A DNA stretch of 36,400 nt from CBDUQP01 sp965369385 (lineage in GTDB: Bacteria > Planctomycetota > Phycisphaerae > SM23-33), in NCBI GenBank assembly GCA_965369385.1, contig CBDUQP010000014.1, positions 1 through 36,400 of the forward strand, in the 5' to 3' direction. A program made the position numbers and the translations under genes. Below, piece after piece: positions 31,906 through 36,400 of the stretch (position 1 is its first letter; every line of letters begins with the position of its first letter). The notes below the pieces were generated by a model that made no database searches, was not told the origin of the DNA, and saw only the letters and a program-made list of their open reading frames with translations.

Positions 31906-32934
31906 TCATCGCCGCATTGCTCCATATATCTGCGATAACGCGTTTTTGGCGGATTGTGGGCTGAATATCTCGCCTGCGAGTTGTGCGGCGTTTCGCCCGA
32001 GCGAGCCCGCCAGATCGCTCTGGTCGATAAGGCGAAGCATATCTGCCGCAATTTCCCGCACATCGCCCGTCGAGGCAAGCAATGCGTTCTGTTCATTAGT
32101 TGCGTATTCGTTGATATGCGGCAGATTCGACACAACCATGGGCACTTTCGCAGCCATGGAAGCCGCCATCGAATAAATGCAGCATTCATCTGTGTGCGTA
32201 AATGCCGCTATATCGGCCGCGCAGAGCGTATCTTCCAGGGGCAAGGGGACCTCTGGAAAAGTCACTTCGTCCACACTACCGCTTGCGGCAAGGAATTTAC
32301 GTACGCTTTTGCGGCAAGGGCCGGATTGCGGGAATGTGATCCGCAGATTGCCCATGACGCGTATCAGCAGGGCGAAACCCCAAGCCGCGTCTTTGTGCCC
32401 CGCGCATGGGATCATTGGTGAGGGGGATACTATGAGAATCTCATTGTCGCCTATTCCAAGTTTCTTTCGGGCACTCAGGCGGCGATCTTCATGGTCAGAA
32501 GGCGGTATGACAGCCGGGGGCAAAACGCTGACCGCTTTGGCGATTCCGGCGCGATTCGCCACGTTTGATCGGGATGCCTCGGTGGGTACGGTCAGATGCC
32601 ACTTGCCTTGCAATACGCCTGCGATGGCGGCTTTTGATGCATGATCGTTACCACAGCTCGGCAGCGAAAGCACGATGGGGCAGTTGCCATGGGCGGCGGC
32701 TGCGATGGCGGCGGATAGGGACCAGGCGTGGACCAGGTCGAACCCGCTTGCAAGCGCGGGAACCTGCCGGGGTTTAATGGGGGCGGGGGCAATACCGATG
32801 GTGGCGTCAGCAGGCCAGTTTGCCACGGGTGAGGTAATTGACACAGCCGCCGATTCGCCGCCGACGAGAAGCGCGGCCTGGGCGATCATCTCGCAAGGAG
32901 TGTCGGGCGATACAATGTGGAGGACTGCGGGCAT
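31906..32934 (-). CDS. Glycosyltransferase family 4-like (GT-B)
   Basis: A 342-residue protein. The frame is open to a TTG at 32970; the ATG at 32934 (MPAVLHIVSPDTP) is the natural start, although neither has a good ribosome binding site. The N-terminal half is a Rossmann-like domain (VLHIVSPD, FDLVHAWSLSAAIAAAAHG, PIVLSLPS). The C-terminal half has the family 4 features: VLPPAVIPPSDH, the strand EILIVSPSPMIPCAGHK, ADIAAFTHTDECCIYSMAASMAAKVPMVVSNLPHINEYA (the E-x7-E-like nucleotide-sugar region, here with Cys/Ser replacing the first Glu) and DMLRLIDQSDLAGSLGRNAAQL. It likely adds a sugar to an envelope glycan. It is the first gene of the glycan cluster, 103 bases before the kinase gene. Confidence 0.8.
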   Translation of the reverse strand: MPAVLHIVSPDTPCEMIAQAALLVGGESAAVSITSPVANWPADATIGIAPAPIKPRQVPALASGFDLVHAWSLSAAIAAAAHGNCPIVLSLPSCGNDHASKAAIAGVLQGKWHLTVPTEASRSNVANRAGIAKAVSVLPPAVIPPSDHEDRRLSARKKLGIGDNEILIVSPSPMIPCAGHKDAAWGFALLIRVMGNLRITFPQSGPCRKSVRKFLAASGSVDEVTFPEVPLPLEDTLCAADIAAFTHTDECCIYSMAASMAAKVPMVVSNLPHINEYATNEQNALLASTGDVREIAADMLRLIDQSDLAGSLGRNAAQLAGEIFSPQSAKNALSQIYGAMRR

Positions 32935-33007
32935 TCGGCGAATGATACGCGCGAGTGAGTTCCGCGTCAAACTCCGCCCAATCCCGCCATCCGGAACAAA
33001 GGTGCAT

Positions 33008-33065
33008 TAAAACGGGTAGCGTCCCCATTTTAGAAGCGTTTCAAATGGGGACGCTACCCGTTTTA
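33008..33065. repeat. REP-like perfect palindrome P3
   Basis: A 23-base arm (33008-33030, core CGGGTAGCGTCCCC) pairs perfectly with 33043-33065 around a 12-base loop. It lies between the end of the XRE/S24 gene and the start of the glycosyltransferase gene, both read leftward, so it could end the regulator's transcript. Same layout as P1 and P2 but a different stem. Confidence 0.85.
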
Positions 33066-33130
33066 TGTATGGGCAAGTATGGCGTAAGGTGTTATAGGAT
33101 AGGCATTAACGCTTTGGATGGTTCTTTTGG

Positions 33131-33916
33131 TTATTTGGGAAGCAGGTGTTGAACTCGCATTGCTGCGGGCCAGAGTCCGATGGCTTGGGGTCGTTGGATA
33201 ATCTCGGCTGGGTATCGATTGTTGATTGGTTGGAGGCGTATGTTAAGTGTGTTGTCGAAGAATATGCGGGTGAAGGTGGTTCTTCCGTCGTCGAACTTGA
33301 CGAAACAGTCGCATCCTTCAGTTGCCTGTGCGTTGGGAGCGAAGATCACGATGTCGCCTTCGTGGTAATCGGGTTCCATGGAGTCGCCGACAACGCGTGC
33401 TGCAAATGCTTGTGAATCATGGATATCGGGGCATCTGATGTATTCATTTGCGACGTTTGGGGGATAGTTGAGATCGCCGAACTGCTTGGGATATCCCGCC
33501 TCAACCTTGTTCACAACGGGAACATTGCCTGCAGCGTCAAGCTTCGAAGAGTTTTCGCTATTATGCAGGTTTTCGGCAAGGCTTCTGAGGTCAACGCCCT
33601 GGGGCCCGGGCATGTCGCTTGCGAGAAATGCCTTCACAACACCTTGTAGGTTAGCAACTTGGGCTTGCAGAGCTTCAAGCTCCTGCCTGATATCGACAGG
33701 TGTCTTTTCCCGATGGGCCAGACCAGTGAGTTGGTCTGGAAGGAAGTCAAGGACGCCCTCGATTTGTCGCAACACTTGGTCACTTGGTGGATTACGTGTT
33801 TTGGAGTTTTCGATATTGCTCAGATACGGTTTGGATATTCCGGCAGCGGAGGCCACCTGGTCCTGAGTTAAACCATTTTCTTTGCGACGCGTACGTATCA
33901 CGCTTCCCAAGCCCAT
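33131..33916 (-). CDS. XRE-family regulator with S24 (LexA-like) domain
   Basis: A 261-residue protein. The frame is open to 33952, but GAGGAAA lies before the ATG at 33916, which starts directly with the helix-turn-helix. Residues 5-60 are an XRE HTH (LTQDQVASAAGISKPYLSNIENSKTRNP). A short coiled coil (75-98) follows. From 135 on is an S24 peptidase-like domain: possible cleavage site VEAG (138-141), FAARVVGDSMEPDYHEGDIVIF with catalytic Ser179, and FDDGRTTFTRIFFDN, where the Lys expected in 'T-F-K-R' is Thr216. LexA and phage repressors use this Ser/Lys pair to cut themselves during DNA damage; this protein may therefore bind DNA without self-cleavage. It is divergent from the aminotransferase, with a dyad between them. 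Confidence 0.92.
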   Translation of the reverse strand: MGLGSVIRTRRKENGLTQDQVASAAGISKPYLSNIENSKTRNPPSDQVLRQIEGVLDFLPDQLTGLAHREKTPVDIRQELEALQAQVANLQGVVKAFLASDMPGPQGVDLRSLAENLHNSENSSKLDAAGNVPVVNKVEAGYPKQFGDLNYPPNVANEYIRCPDIHDSQAFAARVVGDSMEPDYHEGDIVIFAPNAQATEGCDCFVKFDDGRTTFTRIFFDNTLNIRLQPINNRYPAEIIQRPQAIGLWPAAMRVQHLLPK

Positions 33917-34011
33917 TGCTATTTCCTCTTCAAGGCCATCAAAAACTGCCAAAATGAATATGATACCTTACGTTACGGTTAGTGGGTGTAACAAGCAGTG
34001 TGATTCTGAGC

Positions 34012-34035
34012 TATGTTTACCATATGGATAACATA
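34012..34035. promoter_or_regulatory. Operator-like dyad between divergent genes
   Basis: TATGTT and AACATA at the edges and a perfect CCATATGG in the centre make a 24-base dyad with 20 symmetric positions. It sits 96 bases before the XRE/S24 start and 155 bases before the aminotransferase start. This is a natural site for autoregulation by the XRE protein; the link is inference. No clear promoter boxes were seen in the rest of 33917-34189. Confidence 0.4.
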
Positions 34036-34189
34036 TAGCACCCAGTTGATGCAAGGCAATCGATGGCCAGTTCGAACATCGCCGCTTTCGTGCAGTGCAG
34101 CTTGGAAACGCAATGCAGGACCTGTCCTGCGAAGCTTGAAAAGCGAAGCAGGATTGCCTGTTGGCTTTGGGGCAAGTAGACTTTGCAGA

Positions 34190-35041
34190 ATGTCTGAAAG
34201 AAAAGTCTATCTGAACGGTGCAATCTGCCGGGCCTCTGAGGCGAAGGTTTCTGTTGGTGATGTCGGATTGCTTCATGGTGCATCTACGTTTACGACGATG
34301 CTCGCTCGTAATGGCGTTGTCTTTCGGCTTGATCGCCACCTGGCCAGGCTCATGGAGACCATCGAGTTTCTCGCCTTCGCCTGCCGCGTCGACGAGGCAA
34401 CGCTCACTGATGCTGTCGGGCAGGTGCTAAAGGCCAACGAGTTGAGCGATGCCATGGTCAGGATCACCGTTACCCCGGGCGATCCTGCGGAAGGGGCATC
34501 AACCACGCTCGTGACGGCAGATGTGCTTGCGGAGTATCCGCCCCAGTGGTACGCAGACGGTGTCAGAGTTGTTATCTCCGACTTCCGTCAGCCGACTCAG
34601 CACCCAATCGGTGGGCACAAAACCGGATGCTATCTCGCCCGAACCATGGCTCGCCGCATCGCAGCCGCCAATGGTGCCGAGGAGGCATTGTGGTTCACCA
34701 CCGGCGAGCATCTCGCCGAGGCGTGCTTCTGCAACGTGTTCTTTGTGCGAGGCTCAAAGGTTTATACTCCTCCGCTGGACACACCCGTACTGCCGGGCAT
34801 AGTGCGAGGGTGCGTGTTGGAAATCTGCAAAGAATTGGAAATTGAATACGTCTCAACCGAGCCGCTGGTGGCAGAAGAAATGCTTGAAGCATGCGAAATG
34901 TTCATCACAGCCAGTTGCAGCGGAATTCGCCCGGTTGTGCAGATCGAACGCCACGAAGTTGGTGATGGCAAGGTCGGCCCGGTCACACGCAGAATAATGG
35001 ACGCATACAGCAAGTTGCTGGATACCGAGTGCAGTAAGTAA
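34190..35041 (+). CDS. Class IV aminotransferase / lyase (PLP enzyme)
   Basis: A 283-residue protein. The frame is open from 34013, but the ATG at 34190 (MSERKVYLNGAICRASEAKVSVGD) is the usual family start; its ribosome binding site is weak. LNG...A.VSV.D.GLLHG, FRLDRHLARLME, IGGHKTGCYLARTMARR (PLP Lys in HKT), GAEEALWFTTGEHLAEACFCNVFFV and TPVLPGIVRGCVLEI are the fold type IV signature in order. Such enzymes are branched-chain or D-amino acid aminotransferases, or aminodeoxychorismate lyase (PabC). The usual 'E-G-[ST]' after the Glu is EACFC here, and the sequence does not decide between these. It is 17 bases before the NIF3 gene and likely in one operon with it. Confidence 0.85.
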   Translation: MSERKVYLNGAICRASEAKVSVGDVGLLHGASTFTTMLARNGVVFRLDRHLARLMETIEFLAFACRVDEATLTDAVGQVLKANELSDAMVRITVTPGDPAEGASTTLVTADVLAEYPPQWYADGVRVVISDFRQPTQHPIGGHKTGCYLARTMARRIAAANGAEEALWFTTGEHLAEACFCNVFFVRGSKVYTPPLDTPVLPGIVRGCVLEICKELEIEYVSTEPLVAEEMLEACEMFITASCSGIRPVVQIERHEVGDGKVGPVTRRIMDAYSKLLDTECSK

Positions 35042-35058
35042 CCCGCGGGAGGTTCACT

Positions 35059-36174
35059 ATGAAGGTTGCCGACATCGTTAATATTCTTGAGACTATCGCA
35101 GATCCCACGCTCGCCGAAGATTGGGATAATGTAGGTCTGCTCGTGGGAGACTTCGCCGACAGCGCAGGCAAGCTGATGCTTTGTATTGACCTCACCGAGC
35201 AGGTACTGGCCGAAGCGGTCCGCCGCAAGGCGAAGATGGTGATGGCGTATCATTCGGTGATCTTCAAACCCGCATCTCGAATCACAGCGTCCGCCCAGCC
35301 GGTAGTCTTGGAGGCGATTCGCAAGGGCATCGCGGTTTACTCGATGCACACCGCGCTTGACGCTGCCGAAGGCGGCACGAACGATGTGCTCGCAGACGCT
35401 ATGGGCCTGAAAGAATACCGTCCGATCGAACCGGCGGCAGCGCGGAAGCAGAGCAAAATAGTGGTATGCTGCCCCGTGGATGATGTCGCTGGCGTGTCGT
35501 CGGCAGCTTTCGCAGCTGGCGGGGGAATAATTGGCGATTATCGCGATTGTGCGTTCGCATCTGCGGGGACGGGAATGTTCTGCGCTGGTGCGGGCACTTC
35601 GCCGACGATTGGCACGCGCGGCGTTCACGAGATAGTCGACGAGATCCGCCTGGAGATGGTTTGCCCCACCAGTGCAGCGGCCGCCGTTTGCGCAGCCATT
35701 GCGGCAGCTCACAGTTATGAAGAGCCCGCAATCGACGTATACCATGTCGACGCGCACGCCACAGGTCTGGGAATGGGGCGAGTGGGCAGTTTTGCCAGAC
35801 CGGTTAGTGTTTCGACGCTGATTTCGCGAATCAAGAAACACACGGGAGTCTCGAAGGTGCTGCTGGCGGGTCCAAGGCAGAAGCCTGCTGCAATCAAGAC
35901 AAGGCGGATAAGTGTGGCTGCGTGTGTGGCGGGGGCGTGTGGATCGATGTGGAAAGATGCCGCCGCCTGCGGGGCCGAGTTTTTCCTGACCGGCGAGATG
36001 CGTCATCACGAAGCACTGGCTGCCGCCGCGAGCGGTGTGACGGTGGTATGCGTGGGGCACTCGAATTCCGAGCGTATGACGCTGCACAGGCTGGCAGATC
36101 GCATCAGTCAAATGTGTGACAAGCTGGATGTGTTCGTTTCCGCTACGGATCGCGACCCGTTTGACATCGTATGA
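35059..36174 (+). CDS. NIF3 family dinuclear metal-centre protein
   Basis: A 371-residue protein of the NIF3/YbgI/YqfO family, which forms hexameric rings with two metals in each active site. The N-terminal half has EDWDNVGLLVGD, AKMVMAYHSVIFKPAS (metal-binding His), AVYSMHTALDAAEGGTNDVLADAMGL (Asp ligand). The C-terminal half has FFLTGEMRHHEALAAA and VTVVCVGHSNSERM (His and Glu ligands). The ~120-residue middle insert (KIVVCCPVDDVAGVSSAAFAAGGGIIGDYRDC) is the PII/CutA-like YqfO domain present in longer members. The first His of the usual HHP is Tyr, as in eukaryotic NIF3L1-type proteins. It is often annotated as a GTP cyclohydrolase I type 2, a poorly supported name; the true reaction is unclear. 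GGGAGG precedes the ATG. Confidence 0.94.
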   Translation: MKVADIVNILETIADPTLAEDWDNVGLLVGDFADSAGKLMLCIDLTEQVLAEAVRRKAKMVMAYHSVIFKPASRITASAQPVVLEAIRKGIAVYSMHTALDAAEGGTNDVLADAMGLKEYRPIEPAAARKQSKIVVCCPVDDVAGVSSAAFAAGGGIIGDYRDCAFASAGTGMFCAGAGTSPTIGTRGVHEIVDEIRLEMVCPTSAAAAVCAAIAAAHSYEEPAIDVYHVDAHATGLGMGRVGSFARPVSVSTLISRIKKHTGVSKVLLAGPRQKPAAIKTRRISVAACVAGACGSMWKDAAACGAEFFLTGEMRHHEALAAAASGVTVVCVGHSNSERMTLHRLADRISQMCDKLDVFVSATDRDPFDIV

Positions 36175-36181
36175 TCAGAGC

Positions 36182-36200
36182 AAAAAAGGGGACAGGCTAC
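36182..36200 (+). repeat. Half copy of the REP-like palindrome (P4)
   Basis: AAAAAAGGGGACAGGCTAC starts eight bases after the NIF3 stop and has the A-run plus G-rich core of the palindromes P1-P3, but the matching right arm (GTAGCCTGTCCCC) is absent in the remaining 200 bases. It is a decayed or one-armed element. The stretch 36201-36340 shows nothing I can support. Confidence 0.55.
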
Positions 36201-36350
36201 AATGGCACTGCCGTCTGTAACTGGCGAATTAAGAAAGTGTTACGATTTCTCTGTGTTCTGACACCAGACAATTGCGTCTGAATTGTTCCTATCGTTGCCG
36301 TCTGTTTTGCCATTTTTGCCGTTCGGGCCGAAGGTCCGATGGGCGGTTAG

Positions 36351-36391
36351 CCGGGGGTCAGCCGCGACGTAAGTCGCGGTGCAGCCCCCGG
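36351..36391. repeat. Compound GC-rich hairpin at the window edge
   Basis: CCGGGGG (36351-36357) pairs with CCCCCGG (36385-36391), and inside it CCGCGAC (36362-36368), loop GTAA, GTCGCGG (36373-36379) makes a second perfect stem; a small unpaired bulge separates them. A smaller hairpin with GGGCC-GAA-GGTCC lies just before (36334-36348). This looks like a copy of a dispersed intergenic repeat; the window ends before its full extent is visible. Confidence 0.65.
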
Positions 36392-36400
36392 ATACAGCTC

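Noticed and set aside
35230..35280. Tyr in place of the first metal-binding His of the NIF3 protein
   Set aside because: The same Tyr-His pattern occurs in eukaryotic NIF3L1-type proteins, so it is a known variant rather than a lesion.
34762..36111. A 449-codon minus-strand open frame opposite the NIF3 gene
   Set aside because: The plus strand carries the complete NIF3 and aminotransferase motifs; the minus frame is rich in His/Arg/Cys with no recognisable fold.
1..36400. CRISPR array, prophage, integrase or toxin-antitoxin module
   Set aside because: No regularly spaced repeats were seen, and no integrase, capsid or toxin-like genes; the XRE/S24 gene is not accompanied by phage genes.

Overview
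The window looks like a chromosomal segment from a Gram-negative bacterium of the PVC group, most likely a planctomycete of the Phycisphaerae type. This rests on a four-gene PVC-type pilus/secretin operon with the same order as the Akkermansia Amuc_1101-1098 cluster, secreted proteins of YdjY and 'LPADS' type, DUF502/DUF2062 proteins, and perfect palindromes of the kind found near REP-associated tyrosine transposases. The assignment is by protein resemblance only. No rRNA, tRNA or CRISPR array was seen.

Layout. (1) 1-11170, plus strand: an operon for an envelope-spanning pilus-like or secretion machine. It has a PilM-like cytoplasmic protein with a fused membrane/periplasmic part (5' end outside the window), two single-pass inner-membrane proteins with periplasmic domains, and a 985-residue secretin. 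A strong terminator follows, then a secreted YdjY-like protein and a polytopic membrane protein. (2) 11275-18363, minus strand: a housekeeping run with argH, thiL, tsaE, argB, argF, rph, a lipoprotein and rdgB. Clear sigma70-like promoters lie before argH and argB. (3) 18434-22702: pyrK from its own promoter, a convergent TIGR03960-type radical SAM gene, a small membrane protein, a YjbQ/UPF0047 protein and a zinc-ribbon protein. (4) 22619-23288: two perfect 170-bp direct repeats, each with a gene end and a palindrome, around the C-terminal remnant of an IS4/IS1634-like transposase. (5) 23365-28906: a large secreted protein of unknown function, hpt overlapping a PH-domain membrane protein, DUF502, a 181-residue unknown and DUF2062. 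(6) 28984-32934, minus strand: an envelope glycan cluster with a family 4 glycosyltransferase, a protein with two tandem WaaP/Kdo-kinase-like domains and a family 9 heptosyltransferase-like enzyme. (7) 33131-36174: an XRE/S24 regulator divergent from a class IV aminotransferase and a NIF3 protein. (8) 36182-36400: a half palindrome and a compound GC-rich hairpin.

The genes fall into three themes: building the envelope (pilus/secretin, glycan kinases and transferases, lipoprotein, membrane proteins), arginine/pyrimidine/purine/thiamine metabolism, and tRNA/RNA/nucleotide quality control (tsaE, rph, rdgB). The most unusual items are the tandem-kinase protein, the palindrome family whose arms differ between copies yet remain perfectly self-complementary, the 170-bp duplication around a transposase remnant, the 22-nt sequence in opposite orientation after pilM and after rdgB, and an S24 regulator that seems to lack its catalytic lysine.
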